Below, one piece after another: positions 1 through 8,500 of a stretch of DNA of 16,404 bases. Within the stretch, counting starts at the first letter, position 1. Each line of letters begins with the position of its first letter. The position numbers were made by a program, and so were the translations under genes. Under the pieces are notes generated by a model that was not told the DNA's origin, searched no databases, and worked only from the letters and a program-made list of their open reading frames with translations. Origin of the DNA: an uncultured Pirellulaceae bacterium (GTDB lineage: Bacteria > Planctomycetota > Planctomycetia > Pirellulales > Pirellulaceae); contig CAKQNH010000025.1 in NCBI GenBank assembly GCA_934255105.1, positions 1-16,404 on the forward strand, read 5' to 3'.

Positions 1-191
1 GGCTGGGACAGCCGTTCTACGCTGAAACGGTTGGGACAACCGTTCTACGGTGAAACGGTTGGGACAACCGTTCTACGGTGAAACGGCTGAGACAGCCGTT
101 CTACGCTGAAACGGTTGGGACAACCGTTCTACGGTGAAACGGCTGGGACAGCCGTTCTACGGATATGGGTGAAACGGCTGGGGCAGCCGTT
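1..191. repeat. Tandem array of 28-bp hairpin repeats (7 copies, continues off left edge)
   Basis: Six complete copies and one cut copy of a 28-bp unit follow each other; the period is 28 bp except before the last copy, where 7 extra bases give 35. Each unit holds a perfect 7-bp inverted repeat around a 5-base loop (GGGAC, once GAGAC, once GGGGC). Hairpins are at 26-44, 54-72, 82-100, 110-128, 138-156 and 173-191, with the cut copy at 1-16. Two stem classes alternate, AACGGTT/AACCGTT and AACGGCT/AGCCGTT; whenever the left arm changes T to C the right arm changes A to G, so pairing is kept. The array starts about 40 bp beyond the stop codon of the ThuA-like gene, so it could lie in that gene's 3' untranslated RNA. 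There are no unique spacers, so it is not a CRISPR. Its function is unknown. Confidence 0.9.
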
Positions 192-232
192 CTACATAGT
201 GCGAACGTTGAACTAAGGTGAGATAGCGATAA

Positions 233-1243
233 CTACTTTAGCTTGAACTGCTGACGAATGCTCTCGGCGTCGAAATCGGCTGGCTTATCCTCGTCCTGCC
301 CAACCTTCAGTTTGGCGATCGGAACAGCGGAAACGGCCAGTCCATCGCTCGGCAAATCCGCTTGTGAAGTCCACACGATGGCATTGCTGACCAGGCGCAC
401 ATACTCCGTACGCCCCCAGTTCCAGTGGTAGTGCCCGCCGGTAAAACCGAACGACCGCCCGCCATCGGGACGATTGTAAGCCCAAGCCACATGTTGCGGT
501 TCCCCTCGGGCCACTGCAGCGCGCACGGTGGGGTTGCCGCTGTGGGGACCATCGGCGCGGAGCATCGTCTCCTGCGGCGCAAGGGCGGTAAGAATCGGTG
601 TGACACCAGCCATGTCGGGTACAAAACGCATGTGAAAGTACCATTCGTCATAGGCTGAGAAGGGAGCCACGCCGGCCGTGATCGGATGCTCGGGCAGGCT
701 GGAGAATTCTGCGGTCCAGTGAGGATTCACCGACCAATCCATTTCAAAGTACCCACCCAGCCAGTTGAGGAACTCGGGGCCACCTTGCTCCTTGGGAACT
801 TCCACAGCGTAGTGCAGACAGACAAATCCGGCGCCGCGCTGGATGTGTTTTTTCAGTGTGTCCAGGTGCTTCAAAGCGGGATGACGCGATCCACCATCGC
901 AGTACATCACAATCGTATCCGCATCGTCCAGCACGCTTTCATCTTCGGGCCAGCCACCCGCGTACACTTCGCAAGTGACCTCCGGTGCCGTCCGCTGGAT
1001 CGCCTCCGCTAAAACGCGGCAACCGGCCAAGTGCTCGTGGGCTCCATAACCGTGGCTGGGGCTGCCTGCCAAGAATACGATTTTCTTCCCCTGCGCGGTG
1101 GATGGTGGCGACGGGGATGCATCGCTGGCTGCCTGGGTTGGGGCCATGAAAACGCCCATGGCGAACAGTCCGATCAGCACCATCCAGCCTCTGCGTCCAT
1201 GGGTTCTCACCGCAGATTTTCTCAGTGTACTAAGCGACATCAT
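233..1243 (-). CDS. Secreted ThuA-domain protein (trehalose-utilization-like, class I glutamine amidotransferase-like fold)
   Basis: The protein is 336 residues from the chosen ATG at 1243, with a second ATG at 1240. This start is preferred over an upstream in-frame TTG at 1285 because AAGGAA lies 8 bases before it. A signal peptide is visible: basic residues ending in RRGW, a hydrophobic stretch, and a likely signal peptidase site after APTQA. The mature part is a single ThuA domain, with the FLAGSPSHGYGAHEH strand-loop near its start, MYCDGGSRHP, the GAGFVCLHYA segment, DEWYFHMRF and the C-terminal GFTGGHYHWNW. ThuA proteins are linked to disaccharide (trehalose) oxidation in rhizobia, and secreted forms are abundant in planctomycetes, but substrate and reaction are not settled. 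The gene stands alone, tail toward the hairpin array and separated from trpE by about 380 bp. Family is confident; role is not. Confidence 0.88.
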   Translation of the reverse strand: MMSLSTLRKSAVRTHGRRGWMVLIGLFAMGVFMAPTQAASDASPSPPSTAQGKKIVFLAGSPSHGYGAHEHLAGCRVLAEAIQRTAPEVTCEVYAGGWPEDESVLDDADTIVMYCDGGSRHPALKHLDTLKKHIQRGAGFVCLHYAVEVPKEQGGPEFLNWLGGYFEMDWSVNPHWTAEFSSLPEHPITAGVAPFSAYDEWYFHMRFVPDMAGVTPILTALAPQETMLRADGPHSGNPTVRAAVARGEPQHVAWAYNRPDGGRSFGFTGGHYHWNWGRTEYVRLVSNAIVWTSQADLPSDGLAVSAVPIAKLKVGQDEDKPADFDAESIRQQFKLK

Positions 1244-1622
1244 CACAGCGTTCCTTAAATGTTGGTTTAAGTTAGTCTTCAGCAATTGCCGCTTCTTGAG
1301 CCGGCCGTTAATACCAGCATTATAAAGTATACCACCCTAGTCCAACATGAAAGCCATTCTTTTTGCCCTGCCATGCCTTAGAAAACCTATCCAACCTGCT
1401 TCTTGAATCGACCGACGACCCACAGATTCTTCTGAAGCGCTTAATACAGGGCGAACGATTCTCGACGAAACGCGCGAGGCACAAGTGCAACCGTGGATCG
1501 ATGCGTTGCGATGTCCAGACCCGGTCTAGTTGAGCCGAGCTTAGCGCTTCGAAACACACGCTAACACGTTAGGTTCACAAAAGCGATTGCCTCCGCTTGC
1601 GTTTGTTATACTTTCTCGATTG
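1244..1622. other. Intergenic region between trpE and the ThuA-like gene
   Basis: This stretch holds the ThuA-like gene's ribosome binding site (AAGGAA on the minus strand, 1251-1256) and presumably its promoter, which I could not place with confidence. A short inverted repeat CTAAC/GTTAG sits at 1561-1572. Just after the trpE stop, the minus strand can form a weak 5-bp AAGCG/CGCTT stem followed by only three T/G bases, so I do not call a terminator. A 79-codon GTG-started frame (1320-1559, minus) has no ribosome binding site and no recognisable motif. I see no gene here. Confidence 0.6.
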
Positions 1623-3191
1623 TTAAGCATTGCTGCGCGTGCGAGCCATGGTGGCAGCTATGGCCTTGAGCATGGCACCTGCCTTGTTGACAGTTTCCTG
1701 ATACTCGGTGGCCGGGACGCTGTCTGCGACGATGCCAGCTCCGGATTGGATGTAGATCTTGTCGTCGGTAAAAACGATTGTCCGCAGCGCGATGCAAGTG
1801 TCCATATTGCCTGAATAGTCGATATAGCCCACTGCACCCGCATAGGGACCGCGGCGCTGCGGTTCGATCTCGTCGATAATCTCCATCGCTCGCACTTTAG
1901 GTGCCCCGCTGACCGTGCCGGCCGGCAGGCAGGCTTTCATGGCATCCATGGCGTGCAGCCCGTCGCGCAGTTCTCCCTGGACGTTGGAGCTAATATGCAT
2001 CACGTGGCTGTAGCGTTCCACCACCATCATATCGCTCAGCTCGACCGTACCATACTTGGCGACTCGACCGACATCGTTGCGGCCCAAGTCGACCAACATC
2101 ACGTGCTCGGACCGCTCCTTGGGGTCGGCCAATAGTTCGGCGGTTAGCTCGCGATCCTCTTGGGGAGTCTTTCCACGAGGCCGGGTGCCCGCCAGCGGCC
2201 GAACTGTGACTATCCCCTCCATCACGCGACACATGACTTCTGGCGACGATCCCACCAGCGTTACCGCCGGAGTCCGTACGAAGAACATAAACGGGCTGGG
2301 GTTGACTACTCGCAACGTGCGGTAGACTTCGAACGGATCGCACAGCCGGGGCAGTTCCCAACGCTGGCTGATGACCACTTGAAAAATATCCCCAGCGCGA
2401 ATGTAGTCGACGCAGCGACGGACTGCCGATTCAAATTCTTCAGGCGTGAAGTTGCTACGTGGATCGAGCGGCTGTGTGGCAAGACTGTCGAAATCGGCGG
2501 TGGACAGCGGATGCGTTGGCTGCTGCAATTTGGCGATCAGCCGCTCCAGCCGCGCGTGCCCGCTGTCATAAGCCACCTCCGGCGATTCAAACTCATCGCA
2601 GTGGACGTGGGCTACGACGAATAGCGATTTGGTAACATGATCGAAGATGACCAAGTCGTCGAACAGAGAGAAATCCAGGTCGGGTAGATGGCGATCATCG
2701 ACGGGCGGATGGGGCAGGTCCTCCACATAGCGGACCACATCGTAGCTGGCGTATCCAATCGCTCCGCCGGTCAGCGGGGGCAGCTCTGGGAGCACAGCCA
2801 CGCGCTTGCCTGCCACGGCCTGCCAGAGCTCTTCCAGCGGGTCTTGGACGTGGTTGGTGTGCGTCGTCCAGTTGTCGCTGTCGCTGTCGCTGGGCAAGCG
2901 GTGCGCGCCTGCCGATGCGGGATTTCCTGCGGGCCGGTGTTGGCTGACTTCCAATTCATTGCCAAAGGCCGACATGCGGCAGCGTGGCCCGACTGCAATG
3001 AAACTGTAGCGGCCGACCTTCTCGCCACCGATGACACTTTCAAACAGGCAGGCCGCGGATTGCCCGTCATCCAATTGCCGAAAGGCGGAGACTGGCGTAT
3101 GTGAATCGCTCAGCAGACGGCGGAAAACGGGGACTAAGTCATGGTCGCGGGCCAGACCGACGAAGCGTTCCAAGCTGGGGCTGCAGGTCAT
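1623..3191 (-). CDS. trpE: Anthranilate synthase component I
   Basis: The gene encodes 522 residues, the usual TrpE size. TrpE converts chorismate to anthranilate, the first committed step of tryptophan synthesis, using ammonia delivered by the glutaminase subunit TrpG. The N-terminal domain has LFES (residues 49-52) followed by GGEKVGRYSF, matching the LLES feedback-site motif, so tryptophan inhibition is likely retained. The C-terminal chorismate-binding domain has PSPFMFF, GSSPE, GTRPRGKT, the HVMLVDLGRND stretch, PAGTVSGAPK (423-432) and QSGAGIVADS. PAGTVSGAPK favours TrpE over PabB, although some aminodeoxychorismate synthases are close. A low-complexity linker containing DSDSDS lies between the domains' conserved parts. 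No trpG or other trp gene is in the window, so trpE is apparently transcribed alone. No strong ribosome binding site precedes the ATG, and no Trp-rich leader peptide is evident. Confidence 0.95.
   Translation of the reverse strand: MTCSPSLERFVGLARDHDLVPVFRRLLSDSHTPVSAFRQLDDGQSAACLFESVIGGEKVGRYSFIAVGPRCRMSAFGNELEVSQHRPAGNPASAGAHRLPSDSDSDNWTTHTNHVQDPLEELWQAVAGKRVAVLPELPPLTGGAIGYASYDVVRYVEDLPHPPVDDRHLPDLDFSLFDDLVIFDHVTKSLFVVAHVHCDEFESPEVAYDSGHARLERLIAKLQQPTHPLSTADFDSLATQPLDPRSNFTPEEFESAVRRCVDYIRAGDIFQVVISQRWELPRLCDPFEVYRTLRVVNPSPFMFFVRTPAVTLVGSSPEVMCRVMEGIVTVRPLAGTRPRGKTPQEDRELTAELLADPKERSEHVMLVDLGRNDVGRVAKYGTVELSDMMVVERYSHVMHISSNVQGELRDGLHAMDAMKACLPAGTVSGAPKVRAMEIIDEIEPQRRGPYAGAVGYIDYSGNMDTCIALRTIVFTDDKIYIQSGAGIVADSVPATEYQETVNKAGAMLKAIAATMARTRSNA
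2875..2892. repeat. 6-bp tandem repeat (TCGCTG x3) inside trpE
   Basis: Three exact copies of TCGCTG lie inside trpE. On the coding strand they give the alternating Asp/Ser run of a linker between conserved blocks. The repeat keeps the reading frame, so copy-number changes would only lengthen or shorten the linker. Confidence 0.8.
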
Positions 3192-3427
3192 CAGAGGTCT
3201 CGGAGGGCGATGGTTTTCTAAAGGTCGGCCAATGCCTGGCCAAAGTTATCGGATGAACGCAAGTTCTCGAATGCACGGGTTCTCGAACGAACGGGAACAG
3301 GACAATTGTAGCGAGCGCTGGCTATTTGGCAGCGTACGCATCGCCGCCAAGTGCCGAATCGATTAAAATAGAGTCCACAGCTCACGCGCTCTCGCCTTTC
3401 TCCGTTGTGCCTCAGGGTATTCAGCTC
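3192..3427. other. Divergent intergenic region, trpE / esterase
   Basis: The two genes point away from each other, so both promoters should lie in these 236 bp; I could not assign -35/-10 boxes. On the trpE leader side there is a perfect 5-bp stem GGCCA/TGGCC with a 5-base loop at 3227-3241, about 36 bases before the trpE start. It is not followed by a T-run, so a transcription attenuator is not supported. A direct repeat GTTCTCGAA occurs at 3263-3271 and 3279-3287, possibly an operator but unproven. Confidence 0.5.
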
Positions 3428-5236
3428 ATGCTTTCACGTGTTCCATCGCACTTGTGCCATTTTCCGCCGCACGCCACCAAGTTGCTGGGAATGCTAATCG
3501 TCCTAGTGGGGCTGTTGCTCTGTGCCAGCCACCTGGGGATCGCAACCACGCTCAATGTGGCTGCGGCGGATGAACCCGACTATCCCGTGCCGCCCGAAGC
3601 GGTCAAGCAGGCTGGGGTCCCCGAAGGAAAAGTTGAAGGGCCTTTCACGTTAGCCAGCAAGATCTACCCAGGGACACAGCGCGAATACTGGCTTTACGTC
3701 CCGGCTCAATACTCGGCCGACAAGCCTGCCTGTACGATGATCGTCCAAGATGGCCTGGGACGCGCTCAAGGTTGGAACATACCGCAGATTCTGGACAATC
3801 TGATTCATGCGGGCGATGTCCCGGTGACCGTCGGTATTTTCGTCGCCCCAGGAATCGTACCGGCGGTCAAGGCAAATGCTCAGCCCCGTTTTAATCGAAG
3901 CTTTGAATATGACGCGTTGGGTGACCGCTACGCGCGCTTCCTGTTGGAGGAGCTGATTCCGGAAGTTAGCAAGAAATACAATCTCAGCAGCGATCCCAAC
4001 GACCGTGCGCTAGCCGGTGCCAGTTCCGGTGGCATCTGTGCTTTCAATGCGGCCTGGGAGCGGCCCGATGCATTTCGCCGCGTGATATGCACCATCGGCA
4101 CCTTTGTGGGATTGCGCGGTGGTGATGCTCTTCCAGTACTGGTCCGCAAGACCGCCCCCAAACCGCTGCGGATTTTTCTACAGGACGGAAGCCAAGACTT
4201 GAACATCTACGCCGGAGATTGGTGGCTGGCCAATCAGAGCATGCTCAGCGCGCTGACTTGGGCAGGCTATGATGTCAAACATGTGTGGGGCGAAGGTGGT
4301 CATAACGCCAAGCAATCTAGTGCAATTATGCCCGATGCGCTGCGCTGGCTATGGCGTGGATATCCCGAGCCGATCCAAGCCGCCCCCAATGCCACGGCCG
4401 AGCGGCGCATCGATGTGTTGATCCCTAGTGCGGAGTGGCGCGAGGTTAGCTCGGGGCATGAACTAGCAGAGGCGCCCGCCTGCAGCGCAGCCGGAGAACT
4501 GTTTTTCAGCGACTCCAAAGCAGGTCGAATCTACCGAGTTGGCGAGGATGGCAAGACGCGGGTCTTCGCCGATCAGACGGGACGCATCACCAGTTTGGCC
4601 TTTAGCCCCAGTGGAGTCTTGTGGGGTTGCAAAGACACCAAGCAGATCGTTCGTTTCGACGCCGAGGGTAAGGAGACGGTAGTCATAGCCGACACCAAGT
4701 GCCACTCGCTGGTCACACTCCCCGATGGATTTTATATCAACGACCAGTCCACGCCCGCAGTGCGTTGGAGCAGCTATGAAGGAAATGTGAAGGGGGCCCT
4801 TGAACTGACCGAGCCCGCCTCGGCGATCGCCCCCACCATTGACCACGCATTCATGCACCTGCTGTCTGCCACCAGCCAAACCACGGCCCACGCCCGTATC
4901 GCCGCCGACCGATCGCTCGAGCACCGCCAAGCCTTTGGATATCTACATCTGCCCTACTTGCGCGCCACCAGCGGTGCCAGCGCTGTGGCACTCGATAGCG
5001 AAGGACGCGCCTACCTGGCCACCGCCGCTGGCATTCAAGTGCTCGATCAACTGGGCAGAGTACACTTTATCATCCCCACGCCGACCGCCAGCGCGGTAAG
5101 TGGTCTGGCCTTTGGCGGCATGCGTCGCGACACACTGTTCATCACAGTCGGCAACAGCGTCTACAGCCGCGTTCTGAAAACCAAGGGACAGGCGACCTAT
5201 GAGTCGCCGATCGAACCTCCCAAACCCGCTTTGTAA
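3428..5236 (+). CDS. Secreted esterase (enterochelin-esterase-like alpha/beta hydrolase) fused to an SMP-30/gluconolactonase-like beta-propeller
   Basis: The chosen ATG gives 602 residues. A frame open from 3326 adds 34 residues before the signal sequence with no better start, so I reject that extension; AGGG lies 10 bases before the chosen ATG. A signal peptide is followed by the hydrophobic segment MLIVLVGLLLCASHL. The first catalytic half (about 70-320) matches the Fes/IroE esterase group: strand WLYVPAQYS, nucleophile elbow GASSGG with Ser199, an acid in FLQDGSQDLN (Asp253 or Asp257) and His292 in GEGGHN. The second half (about 340-600) has repeated propeller-like strands such as LFFSDSKAGRIYRV, SLAFSPSGVLWG and AYLATAAGIQVLD, typical of SMP-30/LRE-like sugar-lactone proteins. 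It probably hydrolyses esters on periplasmic carbohydrate or similar substrates; the actual substrate is unknown. It is convergent with jetC. Confidence 0.85.
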   Translation: MLSRVPSHLCHFPPHATKLLGMLIVLVGLLLCASHLGIATTLNVAAADEPDYPVPPEAVKQAGVPEGKVEGPFTLASKIYPGTQREYWLYVPAQYSADKPACTMIVQDGLGRAQGWNIPQILDNLIHAGDVPVTVGIFVAPGIVPAVKANAQPRFNRSFEYDALGDRYARFLLEELIPEVSKKYNLSSDPNDRALAGASSGGICAFNAAWERPDAFRRVICTIGTFVGLRGGDALPVLVRKTAPKPLRIFLQDGSQDLNIYAGDWWLANQSMLSALTWAGYDVKHVWGEGGHNAKQSSAIMPDALRWLWRGYPEPIQAAPNATAERRIDVLIPSAEWREVSSGHELAEAPACSAAGELFFSDSKAGRIYRVGEDGKTRVFADQTGRITSLAFSPSGVLWGCKDTKQIVRFDAEGKETVVIADTKCHSLVTLPDGFYINDQSTPAVRWSSYEGNVKGALELTEPASAIAPTIDHAFMHLLSATSQTTAHARIAADRSLEHRQAFGYLHLPYLRATSGASAVALDSEGRAYLATAAGIQVLDQLGRVHFIIPTPTASAVSGLAFGGMRRDTLFITVGNSVYSRVLKTKGQATYESPIEPPKPAL

Positions 5237-5536
5237 GCCGATTGCACTGCGTTTTTCAGCCCCCATGCCCGCGTGTCGAGTTGTCGGTTTAGTGAGCCGA
5301 CGGCGCTAGCTGCGGGTTTTACGATGCCGCTTTAACCACTAAGTATCCACCGCAAGCGATGTCGACTCACTAAGAGTTTAGCTTCCAGTTGTTTCCCCCG
5401 CCGAGGCAAGCTCGACGGAAGGAATGTTACGCAAACCCTAAAGTGCCCTAACATCAAAGTTTTAGCAGCCCAGGACAAGCCCACAACGGGGTCGAGACAC
5501 AAGCCCACGACAGAGTCGAGATCGCCGGCAAGGCTA
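5237..5536. other. Convergent intergenic gap between esterase and jetC (no jetD)
   Basis: This 300-bp stretch lies between the stops of two convergent genes. It contains a short hairpin GTCGG/CCGAC at 5283-5301 and two imperfect direct repeats at 5475-5520. No frame shows nuclease or winged-helix motifs, and the space is far too short for a jetD gene of roughly 400 codons. No hairpin with a T-tract was found, so no terminator is called for either gene. Confidence 0.7.
5475..5520. repeat. Two imperfect 22-24 bp direct repeats behind jetC
   Basis: The unit ACAAGCCCAC-RAC-RGRGTCGAG occurs at 5475-5496 and again at 5497-5520, the second with two extra bases at its start. The copies end 16 bp from the jetC stop codon. 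Similar short intergenic repeats are common in planctomycete genomes, so this may be a dispersed family member rather than something tied to jetC. Confidence 0.75.
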
Positions 5537-8500
5537 TTAACGAGGTTTGTTGGGGACGCGGGTGGCTAGTGCTGGAACAGGCTGAGGTATAGGCAGCGCG
5601 TCGTTCTGCTGCCGCTGTGCGCGTTCGTATTCGTCGGCCGTTAGCGATATGACATCGCTGGTGCGAGAGCGCTCGTGCTTGACGGTGTGCAAGTAGCAGC
5701 CGACATAGGGCTCGGTGACGCGCGCCTTGGCGTCCAGCGGCGCCACGATCAACAATTGCAAGCCAAACTTCTCAAACAACTGCAATGCGTAGTCAGCGTA
5801 GCGATCATCGACTTTGGAGAACATCTCGTCGATAACCACGAAGTGCAGCCGATCGTCGTCGGGCTGATTGGGGTCGATGTCGAACTGGTAGGCGATGGCA
5901 GCTACCAAAATGGTAAAGGCCAGCTTGGCCTTTTCGCCACCGGATTGCCCTGAACTATCTTCGTAGCAGCTCAGTTCAGCACCGCTGACGGCATCCAGCT
6001 CGCGGGCGCTAAAATCGAACCAGCGGCGGACGTCGGTCACCTTCTCGCGCCATCGCTCCTCTTCGCGAAAGCGACGTATCAGCCGCTCGATGCGCGCAAA
6101 CCGCGCTTCGTCGGCGGAGGTATCACCGTCAAAGGCATCGCTCAGACAATCGACCAAGAGTGCTTGGAAGTCGCGAATCTCGCGATCGGCAACCGGGCGT
6201 GGCTCGAGTCGCATGTGGGTTCCCGCGCGATACTCAAGCTGTTCCAACGAACCGTTGAGCGTTTCGATCTTGTCCAGAATCTCTTGCCGCTCGCACTGCA
6301 GAGCGGCGTGCAAGACGCCTAGCTCCTGCGTCACATTGTCGTTCAGACGCTCGCGAAAACGATGCTCGTGCCGCGGCAAATCCTCTTGTTGCAGTTGGTC
6401 TAACATTCCCAGGAAGCCGTCCAGGTATAGCCAATCAGCCCGCAGGTCGGTGCGTTCTTCGGGTGAATCGCTCAGGAATTTCTGCATGGCGCGAATGCCG
6501 TCCGCGCGAATCGGCTCGGCCGATTGGTGCAGCGCATTGAGCCGTAGTTGAAGCGTCTGAGAAGCCACTGTCTGTAGTTCGGCAAACTCCGACAACTCCT
6601 TAAACTGCGACAACTGCGGCTGGAGCGTCGCATCGAGCGCTGCAAAGGCCAGTCGATGGGCGATCAGACTCCCCTGCTTTTCACGTTCGCTGAGCGTAGC
6701 TTGATGGCGCTGCAACCAATGTTTAGCCTGATCGCTTTCGCGCAGCAGATTGCTCTCCGTGGCCACTTGTGCATCGCGCTGACGCTGCGCCGCAAAGCGG
6801 CGTTCGATGGCCGCATCCAAACGCTCGCGCAGTAGTCGCACCGCGCCATTGGATTCCTCGATCGCATCGCGCTCGGCTTCCAATGCATCGATCTCGCCTT
6901 GATGTCGCTGGGTATCTATCAAATCGAAATCGGGAACGCCACCGGCTGTATCGATCGCAGCCAGTTTCTTAGACAGCAGACGCGATTCACTTTCCAACGA
7001 TTGGATCGATTGGAGAATGTCTTGTTGGAGCTCGCGCAGATCGTGTAGACTGCTGCGCAAATCGCCCATCCGCAGCGCATTATCCCAACCCAGCACGAAC
7101 CGCTTGGAATCCGCCCCGCCCGGCCGATCGTCTTTCTCGTGTTGTTGGCCGCCAAATTTGATATGGCGATTCTGGGTGATAGCCAGTCCCGGAGCGCGTT
7201 GGAATTGCTCGATGGTATGGCAGCAGCGGTAATCAAATCGCCGCCGCAGCTCTTGCTCTAACCAAGGGATCAGGTCGATCGCCAGTTCGTCCGGCGGTCG
7301 TGCACCTGGGTGGCCGTTAGCAGGCTGAATCTGCGGCGGAGCCGCGCGCAGCACCAACTTGCGAACCATCGAATCGGGGTGTAGCCGATCCGCTATGGTC
7401 GCAGCGATTTTTTCGGGGATGCGAACATAAACCAAACGCTGCCCGCGCCCGCGCGCATCGACGAGCGCGTGGTTCTCGACATAATGGCTGACCGCACGGT
7501 AGTGGCACTCGGGCACCAGCAGGCTGAGCGCAAAACGGCGCAACACCGTTTCGATGGCGGGTTGCCAAGCCAGCTCGGCTTCAGCCACACTGATCAGTTC
7601 GCAAGCGAAGACCAGCTCCGCTTCCGGCAGTTGTAGTGCGCGTGCCATGGCCGACCGCACCTCGGCGAGCCAACTGGGGATATTGCCTGGCTGTTCGCTG
7701 AGTGCAGCGAGCTGCGATTGCTCGTCTTCGCTGCGGGTTCGCACCTCGGTTAAGCGCCGCGCCTGCTGTAGACGTTGTTCACTCAACTGGGAAGACTGCT
7801 CGATCAACTGCTGCCGCACGACTTCCAGTTGAGCTGGCAGGCTCTCAAAGCTCAGTCGGTCATCGAGCCACGATGTGCGTTCCTCTGTGGGGAGACCAAT
7901 CGTCTGCAGGGCAGTTTGTAGACGCTCGCGCTCGCGGCGCTTGGCGGCCAGCAGCGCTTGCTGCGTCTCTAGTAAGAGGGGCAATTGCCTCAACCGCTCG
8001 CCACCGGTTTTCTCAATTTCGTTCTTCAGCGTGCGTTGCGTCTCGTCGAGCAGTTCAATTTCGCGCTGCAGTTCTTGTTTGCGGCGACCGGCGGCGGCGA
8101 TCGCCGACAGGTGATCATGCATGCGCGGTGTGAGCCACTGAACCAGATGTGTGCGAAAATAACTGTCGACTGCGTCTAGCTGATGCTGGCAATCCTCCAT
8201 CTCTCCAGCCAAACGGCTAAACGCTTCGGCTGCCGCCGCAACTGGCGTGAGCAGTTCGATTTGCCGTCGTGCCTTGACCAGCGCCAGGTGGGCCTGGCTG
8301 AGCTGTGTAAAGTGCCCCAGCAAGCCTTCGATCCGCTCGCGCCACGAATGGGGTTCGAGCATGTGGTCGCGAATGAAACGATTGAGGCTTTGAATGTCTT
8401 TGACCGCGACTGTCTGATTGAAAACATCCATGGCCTTGGGGCGCTGATGGGTGCAGCGCACGATCCAAGGAAGATACTCTGAATATTTTGTGGTGGCTTG

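Noticed and set aside
1..191. CRISPR array
   Set aside because: The 28-bp units are directly adjacent with no unique spacers, and each is itself a hairpin; no cas gene is present.
1320..1559. 79-codon minus-strand open frame in the trpE/ThuA gap
   Set aside because: It starts at GTG without a ribosome binding site and has no recognisable motif or family look.
3227..3241. Tryptophan attenuator in the trpE leader
   Set aside because: The stem has only 5 bp, no T-run follows, and no leader peptide with Trp codons was seen.
3326..3427. 34-residue N-terminal extension of the esterase
   Set aside because: It would place extra residues ahead of a normal signal peptide, and the internal ATG fits better.
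5237..5536. Remnant of jetD
   Set aside because: No frame shows Toprim-like or DUF3322/DUF2220 motifs, and the sequence is dominated by short repeats.
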